DNA of 64,000 nucleotides from Lentimicrobiaceae bacterium (lineage in GTDB: Bacteria; Bacteroidota; Bacteroidia; Bacteroidales; Lentimicrobiaceae), in the NCBI GenBank assembly GCA_020636745.1, contig JACJXH010000001.1, positions 620,001 through 684,000 of the forward strand. Direction: 5' to 3'. Shown piece after piece: positions 43,608 through 52,374 of the stretch. Each line of letters opens with the position of its first letter. Position 1 is the stretch's first letter. Under the pieces are notes generated by a model, which worked only from the letters and a program-made list of their open reading frames with translations, was not told where the DNA came from and searched no databases. The translations under genes and the position numbers were made by a program.

Positions 43608-44891
43608 GTGACCGAAGCCTTTTTACACTACCTCTGGAAGTACAGGCTGCTCAGTTCAGGCCTGTCAACCATCAGTGGCGACCCCATTGAAATTCTCAAT
43701 CCCGGTTTCCATAACCACCATGCCGGGCCCGATTTTGGCGATGCCCGTCTGCGCATTGCTGATACTATCTGGGCTGGCAATGTCGAAATACATGTGCATA
43801 CCTCCGATTGGTTTAAACATGGCCACCACAACGACCCGGTTTATGACAATGTGGTGCTGCATGTTGTTCTTCATCATGATATGGATCCTGCCGACGAAAA
43901 AATACCGGTTCTTGAACTTCAGCATAAGTTTGATCAACGTATTTATGAAGTTTATAAAGCGTTTATGAACAGTCGCCGTTGGGTGCCCTGTATCAATCTG
44001 ATTCATACGGTGCCTGAACATGAAATTAACCTGTGGCTCGAACGTATGCTGATTGAAAGACTGGAGCGTAAAGCTGATATTATTCAGGGCTTCCTGGCAT
44101 TGAATGATAACGATTGGGAAGGTGCTTTTTACTTTTTACTGGCCCGAAGCTTCGGATTCAACCTGAATACGCTGCCTTTTGAAATGATGGCGCGCTCATT
44201 GCCCTTTCGCATCCTGGCCAGGCATGCTGAAAACCCGATGCAGGTAGAGGCGCTTATTTTTGGTCAGGCTGGCTTGCTTAGCGATGAATATACCGAACCC
44301 TGGCCGCAGCAGCTCTTTGCCGAATATTCATTTTTGCGAAAAAAATATCAGCTGGTGCCCATTGCTGCTCACCTGTGGCGGTTTATGCGGCTACGGCCTG
44401 TGAATTTTCCGACCGTGAGACTTGCACAGTTTTCGTCCCTCATTGCCGGAAATGCAGCGCTGTTGTCGCAGGTGCTTGCCTGTGAGACAATCGATGAATT
44501 AAAACTTTTGTTTGATGTCAGTGGCTCTGTATTTTGGGATCAGCATTATCATTTTGGCAAATCTTCGGTAAAACGTAAAAAACATCTTGGCGAAAATTCA
44601 GTAATGTTGCTCATTATCAATGCGGTGCTTCCTTTTATGTTTGTATATGGAAGATCACTTGCGCAGGATGATTTGTGTAACCGGGCTCTTAGTCTTTATC
44701 ATGATATTTCAGGTGAGTCAAATACAATTATACAGCATTGGCAAGCAGCAGGTTTAAACGTAAAGGATGCCTTTAATACTCAGGCACTTATTGGTCTTAA
44801 AACTGATTATTGTGATAAGAAGCGCTGCCTGGAATGCCGGATTGGCAACATATTGCTGAAAAATCCTGATAACTTTACAAATGCCGGTTAG
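43608..44891 (+). CDS. DUF2851 family protein
   Basis: A 427-residue cytoplasmic protein of the Bacteroidota DUF2851 family, starting with GTG. It opens TEAFLHYLWKYRLLSS and carries the conserved ILNPGFHNHHAGPDFGDARL, WAGNVEIHVHTSDWFKHGH and YDNVVLHVVLHHD segments. The His/Asp-rich N-terminal third and the spacing of E, D and H are reminiscent of a metal-dependent nuclease or hydrolase fold, but this is only suggestive. The C-terminus has a CDKKRCLECRIG cysteine motif. Function unknown. Confidence 0.85.
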   Translation: MTEAFLHYLWKYRLLSSGLSTISGDPIEILNPGFHNHHAGPDFGDARLRIADTIWAGNVEIHVHTSDWFKHGHHNDPVYDNVVLHVVLHHDMDPADEKIPVLELQHKFDQRIYEVYKAFMNSRRWVPCINLIHTVPEHEINLWLERMLIERLERKADIIQGFLALNDNDWEGAFYFLLARSFGFNLNTLPFEMMARSLPFRILARHAENPMQVEALIFGQAGLLSDEYTEPWPQQLFAEYSFLRKKYQLVPIAAHLWRFMRLRPVNFPTVRLAQFSSLIAGNAALLSQVLACETIDELKLLFDVSGSVFWDQHYHFGKSSVKRKKHLGENSVMLLIINAVLPFMFVYGRSLAQDDLCNRALSLYHDISGESNTIIQHWQAAGLNVKDAFNTQALIGLKTDYCDKKRCLECRIGNILLKNPDNFTNAG

Positions 44892-45007
44892 TAATTTTTT
44901 TATAATATTGCATATAGCCATGTATGGTTAAGGGCAATGGATGGAGGTAAGCTGAGAATGGGTCTGCAATAAATCGTTTTTTACTCAAAATATCAAATAC
45001 TGTTTAA

Positions 45008-46843
45008 ATGACTGCAAATACTGAAACATGGGGCTCGCGTGTGGGTCTTGTACTGGCTATGGCCGGAAATGCTGTAGGATTTGGAAATTTTCTTCGTTTC
45101 CCTGTACAGGCTGTTCAGAATGGGGGAGGTGCCTTTATCATTCCTTATCTGGTTTCTTTCCTGGTGATGGGCATTCCCTTGCTCTTTATCGAATGGTCAT
45201 CGGGGCGTTTCGGTGGTAAATTCGGGCATCATTCCACCCCTTTTATCCTGCAGTCAATGGACAAGCGTTGGATTTGGAAATATGTGGGGGTCTTTGGTAT
45301 TTTTTCTAATATTGCTATTGCGGCTTATTATTGCTACATCGAAAGCTGGACAATATCTTATATTTTTCATTCCCTTTTCGGTACGTTCAATCATCTTGAT
45401 CAGCATGCAGTTGCTGCTTTCTTTACAAATTATCTGGATGTAACAACCTCTACCACCGGCATTCCCTATGAAGCCCTTGTCTTTTTTGTGTTCTGTATTG
45501 CTCTTAATACCTGGATTCTGAGCAAGGGTTTAAGCGCTGGTATTGAGAAAGTGGCTAAAATCGGGGTACCCATGCTTATTGTTTTTGGCATTTTCCTGGC
45601 TGTGAAGGGGATAACACTTAAAGCAGGGCAAAACGGAGCTGTGCACGACGGAACTGTTGGTCTTAATTTTTTGTGGACGCCGGATTTTACTTCGCTGTCA
45701 AACCCTAAAGTTTGGCTGGCCGCTGCCGGACAAATATTCTTTACACTTTCGGTTGGCATGGGCTCTATTCAATGCTATGCTTCCTATCTGAAAAAGAAAG
45801 ACGACGTTGCCCTCAATGCAATGTCGGCCGGCTGGATGAATGAGTTTGTGGAAATAGTTTTGGGTAGTGCTGTAATTATTCCAATAGCCATTGGCTATCT
45901 TGGAATTGATAAAGTGGTGGAGTTAACAGGCATTGGTGGCCTTGGTCTCGGCTTTCGTACTATGCCTTTCCTGTTTGAACAATGGGGGCCTGTGCTTTCG
46001 GCCGTTGCAGGTACAGCTTTCTTCGGACTCCTGTTTTTTGCTGGCATTACATCCTCGCTGGCCATGGGCACTCCCGGCATGGGCTTTATGATGGATGAGT
46101 TTAAGTGGTCGCGCAAAAAGTCGGCTGCGGCTTTTGGCATGGTGGTGCTCATCCTGGGGTTGCCTACTATTTTCTTCTTCAACGACGGAGTGTTTGATGA
46201 ATATGATTACTGGGCCGGTACAGTTTCATTGGTGGTGTTTGCCTTGCTTGAGTCTATTTTGTTTTCGTGGGTTTTTGGACTTAAAAAGGGCTGGCGCGAA
46301 ATTACCGATGGCGCTGATATTCAGGTTCCTGTAATTTATCGGTTTGTGATTAAGTACATTACACCTGTTGCGTTAATTCTCGTTTTTACCGGCGCTCTGT
46401 TGCGCCCGGTGAATGATGATTGGTCGCGCATTAGTTTAAAAGGCTGGGAACTGCATAAAGAAAGTATTCTTGGTCAATTGCAGCACAAAGGAATCGGTCC
46501 CAATAAAGATTGGATAGCACCCGCTTTTTATGCCGAAGCAGCCGGCGTGGTTGACTCCGTTTATCAGGTTAAAAACCGGAGTTATGTCAGGACTTCTGCT
46601 TATGACAATCAGGGGAAACTTATATCACAGGTATACCAATACAAAGCCAGTAAACACATTCTTGCAGTTGATACAGGCGAAGTGGTCACTGCCGGCCAGG
46701 TGATTTATACGGGTAAAGTTTTAAATAAGGTTCTGTTTGTTGATATGGCCAGGTTGCTGCTATTGCTTGTTTTTCTGCTCATTTCGGTACTGGTTTATAT
46801 AGCATGGAATAAAAGAAGTAATGAAAGGAGAACTGAAAAATGA
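45008..46843 (+). CDS. Sodium-dependent transporter, neurotransmitter:sodium symporter (NSS) family, MetP-like
   Basis: A 611-residue inner-membrane protein. The unwound TM1 substrate/Na+ site is AMAGNAVGFGNFLRFP, with further family segments GGGAFIIPYLVSFLVMGIPL and the TM6 region FFTLSVGMGSIQCYASYL. About twelve membrane segments are visible. An unusual soluble stretch of about 120 residues (roughly 475-590) lies between the last two membrane segments. The stop overlaps the start of a 48-residue single-span protein (ATGA), as in the MetPS methionine/alanine transporter, so an amino acid substrate is likely but not proven. Confidence 0.9.
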   Translation: MTANTETWGSRVGLVLAMAGNAVGFGNFLRFPVQAVQNGGGAFIIPYLVSFLVMGIPLLFIEWSSGRFGGKFGHHSTPFILQSMDKRWIWKYVGVFGIFSNIAIAAYYCYIESWTISYIFHSLFGTFNHLDQHAVAAFFTNYLDVTTSTTGIPYEALVFFVFCIALNTWILSKGLSAGIEKVAKIGVPMLIVFGIFLAVKGITLKAGQNGAVHDGTVGLNFLWTPDFTSLSNPKVWLAAAGQIFFTLSVGMGSIQCYASYLKKKDDVALNAMSAGWMNEFVEIVLGSAVIIPIAIGYLGIDKVVELTGIGGLGLGFRTMPFLFEQWGPVLSAVAGTAFFGLLFFAGITSSLAMGTPGMGFMMDEFKWSRKKSAAAFGMVVLILGLPTIFFFNDGVFDEYDYWAGTVSLVVFALLESILFSWVFGLKKGWREITDGADIQVPVIYRFVIKYITPVALILVFTGALLRPVNDDWSRISLKGWELHKESILGQLQHKGIGPNKDWIAPAFYAEAAGVVDSVYQVKNRSYVRTSAYDNQGKLISQVYQYKASKHILAVDTGEVVTAGQVIYTGKVLNKVLFVDMARLLLLLVFLLISVLVYIAWNKRSNERRTEK

Positions 46844-46986
46844 ATGCAAGTGCACTGATAATGATGATAACGGTTGAAACCATTGTTATCCTGTTTACCG
46901 GATGGTTTTTTTATAAAGTTTTGACTACCAAGCCTAAACCTGAGCCTGATTCTTATTCAGAAAATGACGGGACCAACAAAAGCTGA
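46840..46986 (+). CDS. MetS-like small subunit of the NSS transporter
   Basis: A 48-residue protein starting with ATG at 46840, overlapping the transporter's stop codon by 4 bp, with a Shine-Dalgarno-like AAAGGAG 8 bp upstream. A single membrane helix (about residues 5-26: ALIMMITVETIVILFTGWFF) is followed by a polar, proline-rich cytoplasmic tail. Its size, topology and ATGA coupling to an NSS gene match the MetS small subunit needed for MetPS transport in Corynebacterium. It is too short for most gene callers. Confidence 0.8.
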   Translation: MNASALIMMITVETIVILFTGWFFYKVLTTKPKPEPDSYSENDGTNKS

Positions 46987-46992
46987 TGCGAC

Positions 46993-47937
46993 TTGAAAAA
47001 GTTTCTGAAGGAATATTTCAATTTTGGGAAAGCAGAGAGTATGGCCATTTTTTTTATTCTGCTGCTTATTCTGTTTTTGATTTTATTGCCCCGCATCTAT
47101 TCCAGTCGTGCGCCGGCAGGCCTGACGGATGTTTCTGAATTTCAGCAGGAAATTGCTGAGTTTCGCAAATTGCAGGAAAGCCAGCCAGCCGGCGAGCAGG
47201 GTAGTTTTGATTATAATAATCCCGATAAATCTGTGGCCCGTGCTATCTTCAGGCCTTTTTTGTTCGACCCCAATACCCTTGATTCAGATGGATGGGTTAA
47301 ATTGGGTTTTACTGAAAAACAGGCTGCCGGCATCCTTAAATTCAGGGAAAAAGGGGGGCGTTTCCGCGATAAGGAGGATTTGAAAAAACTCTATGCCGTT
47401 ACTGAAGAAGTGTATGATTTGCTTGAACCTTACATAGATATTCCTGCTCAGTCTTTGCCCTTAACTGAAACTAAAACCGAAAAAAAAGGAACCTACCCGT
47501 CGGAAACTCCTTCAAAGTACAATCCCACGTTAAATAAGGTTGAACTTAACACTGCCGATTCGGCTGCATTGGTAAAAGTTTATGGCATTGGGCCTGCAAC
47601 AGCCCGGCGCATTATGAAATACAGAGCCAAACTGGGTGGGTTTACCCATGTTGAACAACTGCAGGAAGTGTACAGCATTGATAGCGCCCGGTTTTCAGGA
47701 ATTCGCAGGCAGGTGTTTGCAGATGCGTCATTGATAACGAAAATCAATATCAATACTACCTCCCTGGAGGAAATGAGGAAACATCCTTACATTGATTATT
47801 ACATTGCCAAAGCCATTGTTGACAAACGCATCAAAAATGGAGCCTATCATTCGCCTGACGAAATCAGGAGCATAGCTCTGATATATGATGAGTTATATCT
47901 TAAACTAAGACCTTACCTGACAACCGACCCTCAATAA
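46993..47937 (+). CDS. Membrane-anchored helix-hairpin-helix (ComEA-like) protein
   Basis: A 314-residue protein starting at TTG 46993; no in-frame ATG fits upstream. An N-terminal membrane helix (SMAIFFILLLILFLILLP) is followed by three helix-hairpin-helix units: LGFTEKQAAGILKFREKGG, LVKVYGIGPATARRIMKYR and ISLEEMR-like HPYIDYYIAKAIVDKRIKNG. HhH pairs of this type bind double-stranded DNA, as in ComEA, so an envelope DNA-binding or uptake role is possible. It begins 6 bp after the MetS-like gene and its stop overlaps the next ATG (TAATG), so the four genes from 45008 probably form one transcript. Confidence 0.82.
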   Translation: MKKFLKEYFNFGKAESMAIFFILLLILFLILLPRIYSSRAPAGLTDVSEFQQEIAEFRKLQESQPAGEQGSFDYNNPDKSVARAIFRPFLFDPNTLDSDGWVKLGFTEKQAAGILKFREKGGRFRDKEDLKKLYAVTEEVYDLLEPYIDIPAQSLPLTETKTEKKGTYPSETPSKYNPTLNKVELNTADSAALVKVYGIGPATARRIMKYRAKLGGFTHVEQLQEVYSIDSARFSGIRRQVFADASLITKININTTSLEEMRKHPYIDYYIAKAIVDKRIKNGAYHSPDEIRSIALIYDELYLKLRPYLTTDPQ

Positions 47938-49307
47938 TGAACACTGCCTGTCAATATATGCTGATACAATTACGAATCCGGATACGGAAATTGCCTGCTG
48001 TTACAGGTGTTTTTATACTTGGGTTACTGCTGGTTGCTGTTATTCCTGCTCCCGCACAGGTGTTACCATCGGTTGAAGCCCTGGTGAAGCAAGCCGAAGA
48101 AGTGCGCAATACCAATCCTCCTCAGGCGCTTGTTTATGCGACGCAAGCTCTCGAGCTTGCCCGCAAAACCAAGCATAAACCATCTCTGGCAAGAGCGCAC
48201 CGCTATATTGGCGTAATTTATTTTATGACCGGCAACCTTGATGTGGCAAGGCAGCAGTTCGATTCGTCGTATGCACTGTATACAAAGCTGAAAGATCAGA
48301 AGGGGATAGCTGCCTGTCTCAATAATATCGGCGTTATCTATCAGGAAAAAGGCGAATATCCCGAGGCCATCCGCTATTTTGAGCAATCAATTGCCTTAAA
48401 AACCAAACTGGGCGATATTGCCGGAGCTACAAGCGGCATGCTTAACACCGGTACTATCTACAGCTATACTGGCGAAAACAGAAAAGCCATTCAGGCATTT
48501 GAGAAAGTGATTGAAATTGCAGGAGAAAGCAAGGATACGTCCCGTTTGATTGATGCCCGTATCAACCTTGGTACAGTGTATATCAATATGAAAAGGCTTG
48601 AGCAGGCACTTGAACAACTCAATATAGTATTGGAAATGGCAGAAGCTACAGGTGATGACTACAGCAAGGCTTATTGCCTGAACAATATTGGAGGAGTGTA
48701 TCAAAACGCCGGAAATACTGCCAAAGCTATTGAATATCTGAATCAGGCGCTGGTATTGCGCGACGACCTTGATGATGTGGCCGGCCTGGCAACTACCCTT
48801 GACAATTTGGGTAAGCTGTATTCTAAAACCGGAGATGCAGAACTGGCCGTCAGCTATTTTTTTCAGGCTCTTCAATATAGTCAGCAGTTAAATGATAAGA
48901 GAAGCGCTGCCATTACGCTTAACTCAATGGGGGAGTTGTTCAGAAAAACCGGCGATTTTGAACAATCAGTTGAGTACTTGAAGAAGGGCGTTGAAATTGC
49001 CCGTGAAATAGGCCTTAAACAGGATTTAAGAGGGATGTACGGGAATTTAATTATTTCTTATTCGGCTCAAAAACAGTTTGACAGTGCTGAAGTTTACCTG
49101 GCGCTTTACCGTACCATGGCCGATTCTCTTAAAAGAATAAACACTGAACAGCCTGATGATGAACAGATGGAAGATGTGGTTTCGGAAGGAAATAATTTGC
49201 TGACTTCATTCGAAGGCAGCTGTCTGTATTGGTTGGTTATGGCCAGCCTTGGAACTGTATTGGTTGTTATTGTTGCCAGATCTTTTTGGAGAAAACGGAA
49301 ATCCTGA
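47937..49307 (+). CDS. Exported TPR protein with C-terminal membrane anchor
   Basis: A 456-residue protein. The N-terminal hydrophobic segment (VTGVFILGLLLVAVIPAPAQ) acts as signal peptide or anchor. About eight tetratricopeptide repeats fill residues 50-400 (CLNNIGVIYQEKGEYPEAIR, INLGTVYINMKRLEQAL, LNSMGELFRKTGDFEQS). A second hydrophobic helix lies near the end (LYWLVMASLGTVLVVIVA), followed by RKRKS. The architecture equals the sensor part of TPR-type histidine kinases or LuxR regulators, but the output domain is absent. It converges on the rhomboid gene with 4 bp between stop codons. Confidence 0.85.
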   Translation: MNTACQYMLIQLRIRIRKLPAVTGVFILGLLLVAVIPAPAQVLPSVEALVKQAEEVRNTNPPQALVYATQALELARKTKHKPSLARAHRYIGVIYFMTGNLDVARQQFDSSYALYTKLKDQKGIAACLNNIGVIYQEKGEYPEAIRYFEQSIALKTKLGDIAGATSGMLNTGTIYSYTGENRKAIQAFEKVIEIAGESKDTSRLIDARINLGTVYINMKRLEQALEQLNIVLEMAEATGDDYSKAYCLNNIGGVYQNAGNTAKAIEYLNQALVLRDDLDDVAGLATTLDNLGKLYSKTGDAELAVSYFFQALQYSQQLNDKRSAAITLNSMGELFRKTGDFEQSVEYLKKGVEIAREIGLKQDLRGMYGNLIISYSAQKQFDSAEVYLALYRTMADSLKRINTEQPDDEQMEDVVSEGNNLLTSFEGSCLYWLVMASLGTVLVVIVARSFWRKRKS

Positions 49308-49311
49308 TTAT

Positions 49312-50016
49312 TCAGGTGGTTGTTGAGTGATAGTCAGAGCTGTCAGCCACTGTTTTTTTATCAGAGCCGGGCGCGTTCATATATTTCTCATCATCATATG
49401 GCAGATCTGTCTCGTCGTCATCATCCCATTGGTATTCTTTGGCTTGTGGTCCCTGGTCGCGGTAATAAACTGCCAGCACAAGTCCGGCCAGAGCTCCCAT
49501 CAGGTGCGATTCCCATGAAATGTTTTCTTTAGGGAAAAAATCAGGGAAGAATCCCCAGACCATACTGCCATAGAGAAAAATTACCAGCATACTTAAAGCC
49601 ATAAGCCGGGGCTCGCGCCTGATTACGCCACTGGCAAAGTGGAAAACGGCCAGTGCATAAACTACACCACTGGCACCAATATGATAAGCCTGCCCGCGTG
49701 CAAACAACCATACCCATAATCCGGTGAGCAGCCATGATAAGGAGAAAATACTCAGTGCATTTTTAGGGTAATAGTATATAAGAAGTGCTCCCAGAAAAAA
49801 CAGAGGTGCTGAATTGGCGGTCAGATGCGCCAGATTGGCATGAAGCAACGGGGCGAACAGGATTCCCGGAAGTCCTTTTGCCTGTAAAGGTAATATGCCA
49901 AATTGTGCCAGAGAAATGCCGGAAATCATTTCAAAGGCTTTAACAGCCCATAAAACAGCAACAACAGCTGCAAAAATAATGGCAGCTGTTATCAATCTTC
50001 TTTTTTCTTCCTGCAT
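49312..50016 (-). CDS. Rhomboid-family intramembrane serine protease
   Basis: A 234-residue membrane protease. The catalytic serine is S116 in the GASG motif (HIGASGVVYAL) and the histidine is H171 (WESHLMGALAGLV). The L1/TM2 His-Asn-type region is PLLHANLAHLTANSAPLFFL. About six membrane helices are visible. A 45-residue acidic cytoplasmic tail (QWDDDDETDLPYDDEK) has no known role. Rhomboids cut transmembrane substrates within the bilayer; the substrate is unknown. Confidence 0.9.
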   Translation of the reverse strand: MQEEKRRLITAAIIFAAVVAVLWAVKAFEMISGISLAQFGILPLQAKGLPGILFAPLLHANLAHLTANSAPLFFLGALLIYYYPKNALSIFSLSWLLTGLWVWLFARGQAYHIGASGVVYALAVFHFASGVIRREPRLMALSMLVIFLYGSMVWGFFPDFFPKENISWESHLMGALAGLVLAVYYRDQGPQAKEYQWDDDDETDLPYDDEKYMNAPGSDKKTVADSSDYHSTTT

Positions 50017-50098
50017 GATATACTGGCTTTGAAATTGTATCTGCCAATTATCCTCAAAAACTGTTCCTGATTTTTAAATATAAAATTGAAGGATGTGT

Positions 50099-51007
50099 TT
50101 ATTCCTGAAAAGCTGCCGGCTTTTTAAGGGTGAACACCCTGCTGATATTGAATCCAAAATAAATGTCACCATTGGTCCATTTTCCCCTTGTTTCAGTTAT
50201 AAAACCTCTTTCAAACATAGGTTGGGCATTGCTGAAATGAAGTTGAAATACATGCCCTCCGGTTTCAATGTCAACGCCAATTGATAAGGGATTTTCAAAA
50301 TTGTCGGCAACAGTACCCGGCATCACATAAAAATATTCGGCATTGAGGCTGAGGCGCGGCGATAACTTTAACCGGCCTCCAATACCTGCTGCATATGTGT
50401 CATTGTCATCAACTGCACTGGTTACCATGTTTTTGTGGATATAGGTGGGCGAAAACTGAACAGAGATGCGGTCGTTGAATTTTCTGGCTATCAATAACTG
50501 ATGCACAAAAGTCATACGTGAAGTAAAGTAGTTTTTGCGCTCGGTATTTTGCCATTTGAGCGAAAAGAGATCCATTGATGAGAACAGCGTAAGGGTAAAT
50601 GGCATGGTGCGGTCTCCGCTACTTTGCCGCAAAACTTTAGCTTTTATAAAGCCATCGTAGGTTTTTTGATAGGAACTGCGGCCCACGCCCACACTCAAAA
50701 AATCGTTTACTCCATATTCCAGCCCCAGCCTGATGGTGGCCTGGTCAAGGCCAAAAAAATCATAAGCACCCGAATTTACTTTGCCAAAATGGTGCGATAT
50801 CATAAAAAGAAGCACACCGTTGGCTGGATTTTCAACCGAATGTCCGCTTACAACCCTTGTTGTTTTAAATGTGGCATAAGTGTAATTGGTAGTTGGTGGT
50901 TCATCCCCGAATACATCCATTAAATCCTGGCTTCGGGCTCCCGTGGATAATAAAATGCAGAGGGAAAACAGCAGACTGATGTATAGTACAGATTTTTTCA
51001 TCTTCAT
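50099..51007 (-). CDS. DUF5777-type outer-membrane beta-barrel protein
   Basis: A 302-residue exported protein with a signal peptide ending GARSQ (about residues 1-27). It matches the DUF5777 beta-barrel family in its opening (DLMDVFGDEPPTTNYTYATF, RVVSGHSVENP) and in alternating strands such as ATIRLGLEYGVNDFLSVGVG and RLKLSPRLSLNAEYFYV. It lies 13 bp downstream of a monohaem lipoprotein gene and a dihaem lipoprotein gene on the same strand, so these proteins probably act together at the outer membrane, perhaps as a haem- or electron-handling complex. That functional link is inference. Confidence 0.8.
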   Translation of the reverse strand: MKMKKSVLYISLLFSLCILLSTGARSQDLMDVFGDEPPTTNYTYATFKTTRVVSGHSVENPANGVLLFMISHHFGKVNSGAYDFFGLDQATIRLGLEYGVNDFLSVGVGRSSYQKTYDGFIKAKVLRQSSGDRTMPFTLTLFSSMDLFSLKWQNTERKNYFTSRMTFVHQLLIARKFNDRISVQFSPTYIHKNMVTSAVDDNDTYAAGIGGRLKLSPRLSLNAEYFYVMPGTVADNFENPLSIGVDIETGGHVFQLHFSNAQPMFERGFITETRGKWTNGDIYFGFNISRVFTLKKPAAFQE

Positions 51008-51020
51008 GTTTTTTAAGTGC

Positions 51021-51425
51021 TTAATTCTGTGGAGCTCCCTGATTTATCCATGCGTCAATTTTAAGTAACTCACAGGCTGGTAGCTTATTGCCGCCCTGTG
51101 GCATGGCTGAAGCACCGGCTTCGTGGTTGATGGCCTTTCTGAACTGGCCACTGTTTACAGCCACTTTTAATCCGTCGTAAGTGCTTGTAATTACGTTGCC
51201 CGATGGCGAGGCCTGACTATGACAGCTATTGCAGCTGGATGCCATTATCGGAGCAATTGTTTGTGAGTATGTTACGCCGGTTGTGTCGCACACACCTCCG
51301 GGCAATTCGGGGTATAAATACTCCTCATTGTCATAATAGCAGGAGGTTAACATGGTTGCTGCGAAAAACATGGCAACAATCTGCATAAAGTGTTTTTGAT
51401 TGAGTTTAGTTGTTGGGTGCGCCAT
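51021..51425 (-). CDS. Monohaem cytochrome-c-like lipoprotein
   Basis: A 134-residue predicted lipoprotein (signal region with a K/H n-segment, then MQIVAMFFAATMLTSC). One haem-binding motif CNSCH lies in IMASSCNSCHSQASPSG, and a candidate distal methionine in ASAMPQGGNKL. The sequence after the motif aligns with the second domain of the two larger cytochromes nearby (DGLKVAVNSGQF, LKIDAWINQGAPQN). The start at 51425 overlaps the upstream gene by 20 bp; an alternative ATG at 51386 avoids overlap but loses the positive n-region. Probably the middle gene of an operon ending with the DUF5777 barrel. Confidence 0.78.
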   Translation of the reverse strand: MAHPTTKLNQKHFMQIVAMFFAATMLTSCYYDNEEYLYPELPGGVCDTTGVTYSQTIAPIMASSCNSCHSQASPSGNVITSTYDGLKVAVNSGQFRKAINHEAGASAMPQGGNKLPACELLKIDAWINQGAPQN

Positions 51426-52110
51426 TGTCTATCCAGTTTTTAATTTGACTGAGGTTGCATGTTGAGAGTTTATTGCCATCTTTAGGCATGGGAGAGTATC
51501 CTGCGTCATGAGATACTGATCCATAAAGGCTTCCGTTGGTGGCCGATATTTTTACCGAAGCATAATCTTCGAGCCGCACTCCTCCATTGGGTTGCGAGCC
51601 ACTATGACAGCCTTTGCAATTGGTTTCAATAATCGGAAAAATGTCAGCAGCAAATGTGAAAAGTTCCGGATTGCAGGCTTCTGTGCAGTAGTTGTTTTTG
51701 GCTCCTTGGTTTATCCACTTGGCTATCAGTGCTTTTTGTTCGGCCGTAAAGCCGTCGTTGGGCGATGGAGGCATTTTTGATTCACCCGAAGCAGAAAGTA
51801 CCTTGTAAAGCTTGCTGCCCGAAGCATTGCCCGGCTTTACATCCCCGGTTATTTTTATGCGGTAATAGTCGGTCATTATCACTCCATGACTGGCCGAACC
51901 GGCGTCGTGGCAGCCTGACCTGGCACACGATGATTGCAACAAAGGCAAAACACTGTTGACAAAATATGCTGTATCAGGGTCGCAACTGGCTGTTGGAATG
52001 GGAGGTTCCGGATTGGCCGGAAAATCTGAAAAATCGGTTTCATGTTTGCATTGCAGTGCAATTATAGCCATCATTATAATTGCTGTAAGGAATATGGCTT
52101 TTCTGATCAT
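51406..52110 (-). CDS. Dihaem cytochrome-c-like lipoprotein with CX4CH and CX2CH motifs
   Basis: A 234-residue exported protein whose signal peptide ends in ALQC, a poor lipobox but with a following KHE as in its paralogue. Two homologous domains of about 85 residues each carry a haem motif. The first is the unusual C-A-R-S-G-C-H (CX4CH), with MPPSPND as candidate distal Met. The second is CKGCH, with SPMPKDGNKL. Each domain ends in a similar helix (LIAKWINQGAKNN, IKNWIDNGAPNN). It precedes the monohaem lipoprotein and the DUF5777 barrel. Likely an electron-transfer protein facing the periplasm or surface; the partner enzyme is unknown. Confidence 0.8.
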   Translation of the reverse strand: MIRKAIFLTAIIMMAIIALQCKHETDFSDFPANPEPPIPTASCDPDTAYFVNSVLPLLQSSCARSGCHDAGSASHGVIMTDYYRIKITGDVKPGNASGSKLYKVLSASGESKMPPSPNDGFTAEQKALIAKWINQGAKNNYCTEACNPELFTFAADIFPIIETNCKGCHSGSQPNGGVRLEDYASVKISATNGSLYGSVSHDAGYSPMPKDGNKLSTCNLSQIKNWIDNGAPNN

Positions 52111-52374
52111 GTTGCTGAAATTATGGTGTCTTACAGATGGGGTGAGTGATTGTTTCTTTTGTGAATATGGGTTTGGAAGTTGATTTAACAGTCAAATACC
52201 CGTGAGTTCATTCTCATGCAACTGATAAAGTACTGATTTCAGGCTTAACCCATCTTTATGATTTATCATATCAAAGATAGTATTTTAAGCCGGGTTTCAA
52301 TTTGTTATTGTGTTGCTTAGCCATCCATTGTCAAAAAGAGTTTAGTTGTCAGCACGTTATTATTTTTTCGAAAA

